Below, in pieces: positions 27,152 to 34,107 of a stretch of DNA of 64,000 bases. Below the pieces are notes generated by a model. The model saw nothing but the letters and a program-made list of their open reading frames with translations, was not told the DNA's origin and did no database searches. Position 1 is the stretch's first letter. Each line of letters starts with the position of its first letter. The stretch is taken from positions 124,001 to 188,000 of the forward strand of contig NZ_JAAAXJ010000006.1 of assembly GCF_009910705.1 (NCBI RefSeq), in the 5' to 3' direction. Source of the stretch: Microvirga arsenatis. Its GTDB lineage: Bacteria; Pseudomonadota; Alphaproteobacteria; Rhizobiales; Beijerinckiaceae. A program made the translations under genes and the position numbers.

Positions 27152-27165
27152 TTGCTCTGGCACAA
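27152..27165. promoter_or_regulatory. TTG-N8-CAA dyad (Crp/Fnr type) in the norC upstream region
   Basis: TTGCTCTGGCACAA has the outer half-sites of Crp/Fnr-family boxes with an imperfect inner pair. It lies about 190 bases before norC, consistent with a long leader, and about 25 kb-scale context (nnrR next door) makes NnrR the likely binder. Confidence 0.45.
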
Positions 27166-27215
27166 GGTTCAAGGGACCGGGCCGGCGGCCTGCGATTTCC
27201 GGTTCGGCTTCCTCG

Positions 27216-27229
27216 TTGCGCTGGCGCAA
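27216..27229. promoter_or_regulatory. Perfect TTGCG-N4-CGCAA dyad
   Basis: Both five-base arms match exactly. Its centre is about 64 bases before the start of the small gene at 27287; a start of transcription 41 bases downstream would leave room for its AGGAG site. It may serve that gene, norCBQD, or both. Confidence 0.6.
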
Positions 27230-27286
27230 AGACCCACGCGCCCGGCAGGGGCATAGGAAGGAGGCTTGATCCGAGGAGATCGCAGA

Positions 27287-27442
27287 ATGACCGATGCCCA
27301 GTTCGGCCTGTTGATGGCGACGCCCATCATCATCGTGTTCGCCATCATGCTCTACCGCATGGGGGTCCTGCGCCTGAGCGGCACGGTCACGGCGGTGACG
27401 ATGTCCGTCGTGATCGCCGCCGGATTGTTCCTGACGCAGTAG
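27287..27442 (+). CDS. 51-residue membrane protein divergent from norC
   Basis: A short ORF with AGGAG eight bases before its ATG. The product is very hydrophobic with two predicted helices (FGLLMATPIIIVFAIMLYRM and AVTMSVVIAAGLFLTQ) joined by a short GVLRLSGTVT loop. It lies between norC and the Crp/Fnr regulator with a perfect Crp/Fnr-type dyad upstream, which suggests expression with the NO-reduction genes. I do not recognise the family; a small subunit or assembly helper of the NO reductase or an oxidase is conceivable. Below the length most gene callers accept readily. Confidence 0.6.
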   Translation: MTDAQFGLLMATPIIIVFAIMLYRMGVLRLSGTVTAVTMSVVIAAGLFLTQ

Positions 27443-27478
27443 GGCATAGCAGGGGCAGGCAGGCTTTCGAGCCGGAGG

Positions 27479-28177
27479 TCAGTCCACCGGGCGCTCGGCG
27501 AGCATGAACAGCTTGTGAGGATTGCGGATCGTGATCTTCTGCCGTCCGCTTTCCACGAGGTCCTGATCCTCCCATCCGCTCAGGATGCGGCTGACCGTAT
27601 GCAACGTGGTGCCGGTCATCTCCGCAACATCCTGCCGCGAGATCGGGAAGTCGATCTGGATTCCATCCTCGCTCTTGCGCCCCGCCTGCTGAGCCAGGCG
27701 GAGCAGGGCATGGGCCACGCGTTTCTCGACCTGCTGCGTCGAGATCTCCACCACCCGGGTATGAGCATCGTCGAGGCGGCTTCCGACGGTCTGAATCGTG
27801 TTGACCGCAAGCGAGGGGTACTTGGCCACGAGACGGGGCCATGCCGCCGAGGGCCAGACGAGGGCCAGGCTGTCGACGACCGCCGTGGCGGTCGCGGGAT
27901 AGGTCTTGCGCGCCATGGCCATGGCGATCCCGAACAGATCCCCCGCGTTCACGAAGCGAACCACCACCTGCTGGCCGTCGGGCGTGACCTTCATCACCCG
28001 CAGGTGGCCGTGAAGCAGGATGAAGAAGGAATGCGCCTCCTCGTCCTGCTGAAAGACGCTCGACCCCTTGGGATAGCGGATGGACTGCGCCTCTTTCAGG
28101 ATGTCGCCGAGATCGTCGGGGGTCATCCCCGCAAAGACGGGAAGGTCAGCGATCAGAGATTTGTCCAGATTCGGCAT
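27479..28177 (-). CDS. nnrR: Crp/Fnr-family regulator of NnrR/DNR type
   Basis: A 232-residue protein with an N-terminal cyclic-nucleotide-like sensor domain (about residues 20-130) and a C-terminal HTH whose recognition region reads SRQDVAEMTGTTLHTVSRILSGWE. This GTTLHTVSR form is typical of NnrR/DNR. There are no cysteines for an iron-sulfur cluster, so it is not FNR; such proteins respond to nitric oxide, probably through haem. It lies between nor genes and pseudoazurin, with a TTGAG-N4-CTCAA dyad in its upstream gap. Likely the local activator of nor, pseudoazurin and perhaps nnrS genes. Confidence 0.87.
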   Translation of the reverse strand: MPNLDKSLIADLPVFAGMTPDDLGDILKEAQSIRYPKGSSVFQQDEEAHSFFILLHGHLRVMKVTPDGQQVVVRFVNAGDLFGIAMAMARKTYPATATAVVDSLALVWPSAAWPRLVAKYPSLAVNTIQTVGSRLDDAHTRVVEISTQQVEKRVAHALLRLAQQAGRKSEDGIQIDFPISRQDVAEMTGTTLHTVSRILSGWEDQDLVESGRQKITIRNPHKLFMLAERPVD

Positions 28178-28324
28178 GTGACGGGTCCCGGCTCGACGGA
28201 GGAACGGATCGGCGGATGGGAAAGAGGGCCGGCCTCAGGCCGGCCGTTCCATCCCGGTCCGGCTCAGGCCTCTCACCCGAGAGATCTGCACATCAACCGG
28301 TACAATGCCACGGCCCGGAGGACA

Positions 28325-28338
28325 TTGAGCTATCTCAA
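28325..28338. promoter_or_regulatory. Perfect TTGAG-N4-CTCAA dyad between nnrR and pseudoazurin
   Basis: Both arms match exactly and differ from the classical FNR box only at the fifth base. It can serve both divergent genes: nnrR starts 148 bases to the left, pseudoazurin 188 bases to the right. NnrR itself is the likely binder. Confidence 0.6.
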
Positions 28339-28380
28339 ACCGCTGGAGGCAGCCTTGTCCGCTTCCAAGGCGATCAGTGG

Positions 28381-28411
28381 CTCAGGAAGACCCCTTAGGG
28401 CTTCTCCTGAG
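28381..28411. repeat. 31-bp dyad, copy 2 (upstream of pseudoazurin)
   Basis: Begins CTCAGG, has CCCTTAGGG in the centre and ends TTCTCCTGAG; 25 of 31 positions equal the copy at 15750-15780. It lies 115 bases before the pseudoazurin start and 43 bases downstream of the Crp/Fnr dyad, so it may sit in the leader RNA. Confidence 0.6.
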
Positions 28412-28525
28412 GGGAAACGGCGCTCTCTTTGCTTCAGGTCAAACAGTCTTTCGCCCAGAGGCGTATGACGTCTCCTCAAGAGCCGCGTGAGGCTCCCGTA
28501 TCGCATCGCACATGAGGAGAAGAAG

Positions 28526-28978
28526 ATGCGCAAGATGATTGTTCTCGGTGCTCTCGTGGCGGCTCTCGGCGTGGCTGGCGGCGCCGGCGCTGCCGAAGTC
28601 GAAGTCAAGATGCTCAACAAGGGCGCGGACGGGGTCATGGTGTTCGAGCCGGCCTTGGTGAAGATCAACCCCGGCGACACGGTCAAGTTCATCGCCGCCG
28701 ACAAGGGCCACAACGCCGAGATCATCGACACGATGATGCCCGAGGGCGGCAAGAGCTTCGTCGGCAAGATCAACGAGGAGATCGCGGTCACCTTCGACAA
28801 GCCCGGCGTCTACGGCTACAAGTGCAAGCCGCATTACGGCATGGGCATGGTCGGCCTGGTGGTGGTCGGCGATGCCGACAATGTGGAGAAGGCGAAGGCC
28901 GCGACCCATCCGGGCAAGGCGAAGCAGATCTTCTCCAACCTCTTCGACAAGCTCGCCACGCAGACGGCCGCGAAGTAA
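28526..28978 (+). CDS. Pseudoazurin (blue copper electron carrier)
   Basis: A 150-residue periplasmic type 1 copper protein. Signal peptide about residues 1-22 ([19 protein letters not shown]). Copper ligands are His62 (KGHNAEII), Cys100, His103 and Met108 ([11 protein letters not shown]), with the C-x2-H-x4-M spacing of pseudoazurin. It carries electrons to nitrite or NO reductases; only NorCB is encoded nearby, so that is its visible partner. The ATG at 28526 has GAGGAG ahead; an ATG 13 codons upstream would spoil the signal peptide. Confidence 0.93.
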   Translation: MRKMIVLGALVAALGVAGGAGAAEVEVKMLNKGADGVMVFEPALVKINPGDTVKFIAADKGHNAEIIDTMMPEGGKSFVGKINEEIAVTFDKPGVYGYKCKPHYGMGMVGLVVVGDADNVEKAKAATHPGKAKQIFSNLFDKLATQTAAK

Positions 28979-28998
28979 CGGCTTCGGCCTCGTCCCGA

Positions 28999-29027
28999 GC
29001 GCCGCCGCAGGACCCATGCGGCGGCGC
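28999..29027 (+). terminator. Hairpin after pseudoazurin
   Basis: An 11-bp perfect GC stem (28999-29009 with 29017-29027) and a seven-base loop 21 bases after the pseudoazurin stop. No T-run follows; it may partly terminate transcription or protect the abundant copper-protein mRNA. Confidence 0.5.
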
Positions 29028-29047
29028 TGCCATTGCGCAGCGGTTCC

Positions 29048-30493
29048 ATGGCAACGCTCGACATCAGCTTCAAGCCCGAACGCGCCCACCTGCGCAAGCC
29101 CAAGCGCGGCGTGATCGCCGAGAAGGTCGTTCCGCAATCGGTGACCGGCCGCTACCGGCGCATCAAATGGCTCGTGCTGACGGCCTGCCTCGCCATCTAC
29201 TACATCCTCCCGTTCCTTCGCTGGGGCAGAGGAGAGGGGCAGCCCGGGCAGGCTGTGCTGTTCGATGCCGAGCGCGGCAGGCTCTACTTCTTCTTCATCG
29301 AGATCTGGCCGCAGGAGGTCTATTACCTCACGGGCCTGCTCGTGCTGGCGACCCTCGTCCTCATCTGGATCAACGCGGTCGCAGGCCGCATCTGGTGCGG
29401 CTATCTCTGCCCGCAGACGGTCTGGACCGATCTCTTCCTCCTGGTCGAGCGCTGGATCGAAGGCGACCGGCGCGAGCGGCTGAAGAAGCAGGGTGCTCCG
29501 CTGACGGCGCGCCGCATCGGGGAGATCGGCGTGAAGCATGCGATCTGGATCCTGATCGCCATGGGGACAGGCGGTGCCTTCGTCCTCTACTTCGCGGATG
29601 CGCCGACCCTGATGCTCGAAATGGCGACGGGCCGGGCCTCCGTCATCGCCTACAGCTGGGTCGGCATCCTGACCTGCACCACCTATACGCTGGCCGGATT
29701 CGCGCGCGAGCAGGTCTGCACCTGGATGTGCCCCTGGCCCCGCCTGCAGGGCGCGATCTGGGATCCGGAAGCGCTCACCGTCAATTACCGCGACTACCGC
29801 GGCGAGCCGCGCGGCTCGGCCAAGAAGGCTGCGGAGCTCAAGGCCAGGGGCGAGCCGGCCGGCGATTGCGTCGACTGCACGCAATGCGTGGTGGTCTGCC
29901 CCATCGGCATCGACATCCGCGAGGGTCCCAACTTCGCCTGCATCAATTGCGGCCTGTGCGTCGATGCCTGCGACAGCGTGATGAGCAAGCTCGGGCGCCC
30001 GCGCGGGCTCATCGACTACGAGGCCTGGACGAATATCGAGCGCGGCCGCCTCAAGGAGCCGCCGCGGCGCCGGGTGATCCGGCCCAAGACCATCGGGCTC
30101 GGCCTCTCCGTCGTGGCTCTCGCTGCGCTCATGGGTGTGAGCCTCGGCATGCGCAGCGACGCCAAGCTGATCGTCATCCACGACCGAAACCCTGTCTCGG
30201 TGACGCTCTCCAACGGGCAGACGCGCAACGGCTACACGATCCGCCTCTACAACAAGGGAGGCGAGGAGCGCTTCTTCCGGATCGGTCTCGCCGGTCTTCC
30301 CGATGCCGCCCTCGAAGTGGTGGGTGACGACGACCTCGTGGAAGTGGCGCCGGACGCCACGCGCGAGCTGCGCGTCCTCGTCTCGGCCGAAGCCCACGGC
30401 CGGCTCTCCATCGCATTCACGGCAACCGACGTGGCGACCGGCAAGAGCATGGTCGCCGAAGATATGTTCATCGCCAATGAAGGAGGCCGATGA
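29048..30493 (+). CDS. ccoG: Cytochrome oxidase accessory ferredoxin CcoG (FixG/RdxA family)
   Basis: A 481-residue membrane protein. Five or so helices (for example LTACLAIYYILPFL and VYYLTGLLVLATLVLIWI) are interleaved with cysteine motifs WCGYLCPQTVW and CTWMCPWPRLQ, followed by two [4Fe-4S] sites, CVDCTQCVVVCPIG and CINCGLCVDACDS. The C-terminal 120 residues form the FixG immunoglobulin-like domain. CcoG helps reduce copper for cbb3 oxidase assembly. No ccoNOP is present; its place between pseudoazurin and nnrS suggests use in copper or electron supply during NO respiration. ATG at 29048 is preferred to an upstream TTG. Confidence 0.9.
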   Translation: MATLDISFKPERAHLRKPKRGVIAEKVVPQSVTGRYRRIKWLVLTACLAIYYILPFLRWGRGEGQPGQAVLFDAERGRLYFFFIEIWPQEVYYLTGLLVLATLVLIWINAVAGRIWCGYLCPQTVWTDLFLLVERWIEGDRRERLKKQGAPLTARRIGEIGVKHAIWILIAMGTGGAFVLYFADAPTLMLEMATGRASVIAYSWVGILTCTTYTLAGFAREQVCTWMCPWPRLQGAIWDPEALTVNYRDYRGEPRGSAKKAAELKARGEPAGDCVDCTQCVVVCPIGIDIREGPNFACINCGLCVDACDSVMSKLGRPRGLIDYEAWTNIERGRLKEPPRRRVIRPKTIGLGLSVVALAALMGVSLGMRSDAKLIVIHDRNPVSVTLSNGQTRNGYTIRLYNKGGEERFFRIGLAGLPDAALEVVGDDDLVEVAPDATRELRVLVSAEAHGRLSIAFTATDVATGKSMVAEDMFIANEGGR

Positions 30494-31674
30494 TGGCTCC
30501 CATTCCCCGTCTGCGGGCCTACGAGGGACCCGCGCTCCTCTCCTACGGCTTCCGCCCCTTCTTCCTGTTGGGCTCCCTCTATGCGGGACTCGCAATCCTG
30601 ACATGGCTGCCGATGTTCTACGGGGAGCTTGCGCTCTCGAGTGCCTTCGCCCCGCGCGACTGGCATGTCCACGAGATGCTCTACGGCTATCTCTCGGCGG
30701 TCGTTACCGGCTTCCTGCTGACGGCGGTTCCGAACTGGACGGGCCGCATGCCGCTTCAGGGCAGGCCCCTGCTCGCGCTGGTGCTGATCTGGGCTGCGGG
30801 GCGCGTGGCGGTCACAACCTCCGCCTGGATCGGATGGCAGGCCGCTGCGCTCGTCGATGTGTCCTTCCTGATGGCGGTTGCGGCGGCGATCGCGCGCGAA
30901 ATCGTCAAGGGGAGGAACTGGCGCAATCTGAAGGTGCTGACGGCGCTCGGCATCCTCACGGCCGGCAACATCGTCTTCCACCTGGAAGCCCATTTTCAGG
31001 GCTCGGCCGAATACGGCATCCGGATCGGCATCGCCGCGACCATGATGCTGGTGATGGTGATCGGGGGGCGCATCGTCCCGAGCTTCACCCGCAACTGGCT
31101 CGCGCGCGAGAACCCCGGCCGCCTCCCGGCTCCTTTCGGCACCTTCGACATGGTCTCGACGGCAGCAGCGGGCGCTGCCCTCCTGGCTTGGATCGCCCTG
31201 CCGGAGTGGCGGGTGACGGGCGTGGCCCTCGTCGCGGCAGGCCTCGTCCAGGCGGTTCACCTGGCGCGCTGGGCGGGCGACCGAACCTGGCGGGACCGCC
31301 TCGTCCTCATCCTGCACGTGGCCTATGCCTTCGTGCCGCTCGGCTTCGTGCTGACGGGTCTGGCCGCCCTGGGGGTGATCCCCGCGGGAGCCGGCATCCA
31401 CGCCTGGACGGGCGGGGCCATGGGCGGGATGACCCTTGCGGTGATGTCGCGCGCAAGCCTGGGCCACACGGGGAGAGCCCTCGTGGCGACGCGGACGACG
31501 CAGGCTCTCTACGCCCTGATCGTCGTTGCCGCCCTGGCGCGCATCTTGGCCGTGCTCATGCCCCACTGGACGACCGCCTTGATTCATCTGGCCGGGGCTG
31601 CCTGGGCGGCCACCTTCATCGGCTTTGCCCTGACCTACTGGAACGTCCTCGCCCGGCCGCGCGTGAAAGCCTGA
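30490..31674 (+). CDS. nnrS: NnrS-family haem-copper membrane protein
   Basis: A 394-residue protein with about 12 helices and NnrS signatures: LSYGFRPFFLLGSLYA at the start, WHVHEMLYGY, TGFLLTAVPNWTG, GGRIVPSFTRNWL and GAMGGMTLAVMSRASLGHTG. NnrS proteins protect against nitric oxide stress and are usually under NnrR or similar control. The start overlaps the ccoG stop (ATGATG), so the two are coupled. A Crp/Fnr-type dyad begins just after its stop codon and probably belongs to what follows. Confidence 0.93.
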   Translation: MMAPIPRLRAYEGPALLSYGFRPFFLLGSLYAGLAILTWLPMFYGELALSSAFAPRDWHVHEMLYGYLSAVVTGFLLTAVPNWTGRMPLQGRPLLALVLIWAAGRVAVTTSAWIGWQAAALVDVSFLMAVAAAIAREIVKGRNWRNLKVLTALGILTAGNIVFHLEAHFQGSAEYGIRIGIAATMMLVMVIGGRIVPSFTRNWLARENPGRLPAPFGTFDMVSTAAAGAALLAWIALPEWRVTGVALVAAGLVQAVHLARWAGDRTWRDRLVLILHVAYAFVPLGFVLTGLAALGVIPAGAGIHAWTGGAMGGMTLAVMSRASLGHTGRALVATRTTQALYALIVVAALARILAVLMPHWTTALIHLAGAAWAATFIGFALTYWNVLARPRVKA

Positions 31675-31677
31675 GCC

Positions 31678-31691
31678 TTGCGTTAGATCAA
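31678..31691 (+). promoter_or_regulatory. TTGCG-N4-ATCAA dyad after nnrS
   Basis: A TTG-N8-CAA box of Crp/Fnr type whose centre (31684.5) is 56 bases before the start of a small ORF at 31741. A class II arrangement (centre 41.5 bases before transcription start) would place the 5' end near 31726, right before its ribosome site. Confidence 0.5.
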
Positions 31692-31740
31692 AGCCTTCCC
31701 ACGCTTGCCGGCATCTCATGGCAAGCGAAGGAGAGGGATC

Positions 31741-31974
31741 TTGGCTGTGACTCATCACCCGACAAGCGCCTGGGATGGAGCCGAGGATGCTGCGGAGACC
31801 GTCGCATCAGGGGAGGTCGTCGCATGGGGTGACGGAAACGCCGCTCTCGATGCGGGAGGGGCGGGGTTCGGCCTGGAGGGGTGGGGCTGTGCGGGATGCC
31901 AAGCCTCGGGCCATTGCCGCCAGGCCTCGAGCGAGGGCGAGGGGCCGGTGGTCCGGAGACCCTGCCTGACATGA
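31741..31974 (+). CDS. Candidate small cysteine-rich ORF under a Crp/Fnr-type box
   Basis: A 77-residue frame starting with TTG, preceded by AAGGAGAGGG at good distance and by the dyad at 31678. The product begins MAVTHHPTSAWDGAEDAAE and ends with a cysteine group WGCAGCQASGHCRQ and RRPCLT, which could bind metal or haem. I do not know a family with this sequence. Codon use is acceptable but not decisive, and frames also exist on the other strand, so it may be spurious. Confidence 0.35.
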   Translation: MAVTHHPTSAWDGAEDAAETVASGEVVAWGDGNAALDAGGAGFGLEGWGCAGCQASGHCRQASSEGEGPVVRRPCLT

Positions 31975-32409
31975 CGGCGCAAGCTTGAGGCTCATCGCCG
32001 GTCGATGGCCGCTGACCGCCTTGGACATAACCCGCTCAAGGGGTTGAATTCGATAGAGCCTCGCAAGCAAACAAGTGGCAGATCAAGGCATGGGGCTGAT
32101 CTGGAGTTACAAAGAAACAAAGTTATTCTGACCTAGAGGACGATCAGGTCTCTCAGGCAGTAATTTGAAAATGTGCTGTTAACGTCGTTTTGATATCACG
32201 GCGATCATCAGCAGAAGTCCTGTTGACAACTCAATGAATATCTACAGATTCTATTCTGTAGAAGCACGCTATCCATGGCGGATTGGAAGCCCCTCGCCGA
32301 GGCCGCTCCAAAGGCATGATGCCGCCCCGCCATACCGGTGCAAGCCCGGTATTCCCCGCGAAATCGCTGCTTTCCGCATCCCGAAGCCGAAAGGCTACAT
32401 GGTTCGATC
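31975..32409. other. AT-rich leader and promoter region of the secretion locus
   Basis: About 435 bases without a convincing gene. Bases 32090-32270 are much more AT-rich than the surroundings. It holds TTGACA at 32223-32228, the dyad at 32241-32262, a GGCAT-G-ATGCC palindrome at 32313-32323 and a 7-bp hairpin (32332-32338 with 32346-32352) in the presumed leader. None matches a riboswitch known to me. Confidence 0.5.
32223..32262 (+). promoter_or_regulatory. Candidate promoter and operator of the type I secretion operon
   Basis: A consensus TTGACA -35 box (32223-32228) is followed by the perfect dyad TCTACAG-N8-CTGTAGA (32241-32247 and 32256-32262), which covers where the -10 box should be. 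A regulator bound there would block or modulate the promoter. Confidence 0.45.
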
Positions 32410-34107
32410 ATGGATACGTCTGCCGTCTCGCCCGGGACATCGGCGGTTCCTGCCCATCCCTGGCTGACCAGCCCCCTCAAGGGCGTGATCGGCAGGTTTG
32501 GCATCGCCTTCCTGTTCCCGGTCCTCGAGGCCACGCTGCTGATCACTCTGCTGGCGTTGGCGCTGCCGGTGGCGTTGCTGCAGGTCTATGACCGCATCCT
32601 GCCGAACAAGGCCGTCGGCACATTGGCCGTGCTGGCGACGACAGTGGCGATCGCCATTCTTCTAGAAGCCGTGATGCGGCATGTGCGCGCCAAGATCCTT
32701 GCGAGGGTTGCCGCAACCTCGGAGACCCAGGCGCACCGCCAGGCCATGCAGCGCCTGCTGAACGCGCCTCTCGCGGCTCTGGAGGCGCATGGCAACGGCT
32801 ACTACGCCGAGCGCCTGTCGGCGATCGGCACCCTGCGCGAGGCGTGGTCCGGCCCTGCCCTCCAGGCCATGCTCGATCTGCCGTTCGCGCTGCTCTACCT
32901 GGTTGGGATCTGGTACCTCGCCGGCTCTCTGGTGCTGGTGCCGCTCGCCCTCCTCGCCGGCGTCGCCCTGGTGGCGGCGCTGACCGGGCGCTGGGTGCGT
33001 CGGGCGGCGCACGATCTGGCCCTGGCGGAGGAGCGCCGCTTCAACTTCCTGTTCGACACCCTGGGCTGCATCCACGCCATGAAGGTGCTGGGCACGGAGC
33101 CCTTGCTCGAGCGCCGCTACGAGCGCCTCCAGAGCGGCTCGGCGCAGATGCGCCGCAAGCTTGCGCGCACCATCGCAGCTGGCCAGGAGGGAGGGTTGCT
33201 CCTCGCCCAGGCGGCCACGATCGGCGTAGCCGCGTACGGGTGCCAGATGGTGCTGAACGGGCAGCTCAGCGTCGGCGGCCTGGGCGCCTGCACCATGCTG
33301 GTCGGGCGCACCATGCAGCCGCTGCTCGGCGGCGTGGCGCTCTGGTCGCGCCTGCAGTCGCTCGCGGAGAGCCGCAGGCGCGTCGCCGAGATCGGCGCGC
33401 TGCCTCAGGAGCATCAGCGGGATCGTCCCACGCTGCAGGTTCATGCGGGCCAGGTCCGCCTGCAGGACGTGAGCTTCCGCAGCGCCTCGCATGCCGATTG
33501 GCTGTTCGACGGCGTGACCCTCGACATTGCAGCCGGCGAGGTGATCGGCATCACCGGCTCCAACGGCTCGGGCCGCTCCAGCCTTCTGCGCCTGATCGCG
33601 GGCGACCTGCGCCCCAATGGCGGCAGCGTCTGGATCGATGGGCAGAACCTCGCGCAGACCAATATCGGGTCCGTGCGCCGGCTCGTCGCCCTGGTTCCGC
33701 CCGATCCCGCGCTCGTGCGCGGCACGCTGCTGCAGAACCTCACCATGCATCAGCCCGAGCGCGAGGCCGCGGCCCTGCGTTTTGCGACGGAGCTCGGACT
33801 GGATCAGGTGGCCAGCAGCCTTCCGGGAGGGTGGCACACGCCCGTCGGGGTCGCCGCAACGCCGCTGCCCCGCGGCGCCGCCCAGCGCATCGCGATCGTG
33901 CGCGCGCTGATCGAGGAGCCGCGCATTCTTCTCCTCGATGACATCACCTCCCAGCTCGATGCCGACAGCGATGCCCGCCTGGCGCGTCTGCTGGCGCGCC
34001 TGCGGGGCGAGGTGACGGTTGTCATCGTCACCCATCGTCCCTCCACGCTCAGCATCGCCGACCGCGTGTTCGCGATCCGCAGCGCTCGACTGGAGCCCGC
34101 GTCATGA
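32410..34107 (+). CDS. Type I secretion ABC protein with degenerate nucleotide-binding domain
   Basis: A 565-residue half transporter: membrane domain (six helices, about residues 30-320) and ATPase domain (about 345-560). The ATPase motifs deviate: Walker A is GSNGSGRSS, with arginine instead of the usual lysine; the LSGGQ signature is replaced by PLPRGAAQR; after Walker B (RILLLDD) the catalytic glutamate is aspartate. The H-loop VTHRPS remains. It probably pairs with the next ABC protein, which keeps the lysine and glutamate, forming an asymmetric dimer. ATG at 32410 is chosen; an upstream frame to 32338 has no ribosome site. It starts the secretion operon. Confidence 0.82.
   Translation: MDTSAVSPGTSAVPAHPWLTSPLKGVIGRFGIAFLFPVLEATLLITLLALALPVALLQVYDRILPNKAVGTLAVLATTVAIAILLEAVMRHVRAKILARVAATSETQAHRQAMQRLLNAPLAALEAHGNGYYAERLSAIGTLREAWSGPALQAMLDLPFALLYLVGIWYLAGSLVLVPLALLAGVALVAALTGRWVRRAAHDLALAEERRFNFLFDTLGCIHAMKVLGTEPLLERRYERLQSGSAQMRRKLARTIAAGQEGGLLLAQAATIGVAAYGCQMVLNGQLSVGGLGACTMLVGRTMQPLLGGVALWSRLQSLAESRRRVAEIGALPQEHQRDRPTLQVHAGQVRLQDVSFRSASHADWLFDGVTLDIAAGEVIGITGSNGSGRSSLLRLIAGDLRPNGGSVWIDGQNLAQTNIGSVRRLVALVPPDPALVRGTLLQNLTMHQPEREAAALRFATELGLDQVASSLPGGWHTPVGVAATPLPRGAAQRIAIVRALIEEPRILLLDDITSQLDADSDARLARLLARLRGEVTVVIVTHRPSTLSIADRVFAIRSARLEPAS

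Noticed and set aside
25287-27269. A 660-codon open frame on the plus strand
   Set aside because: Antisense to norB and norC; the composition (H, D, E, Q rich) is typical of antisense translation.
28439-30604. A 721-codon open frame on the minus strand
   Set aside because: Antisense to pseudoazurin and ccoG, whose cysteine and copper motifs prove the plus strand.
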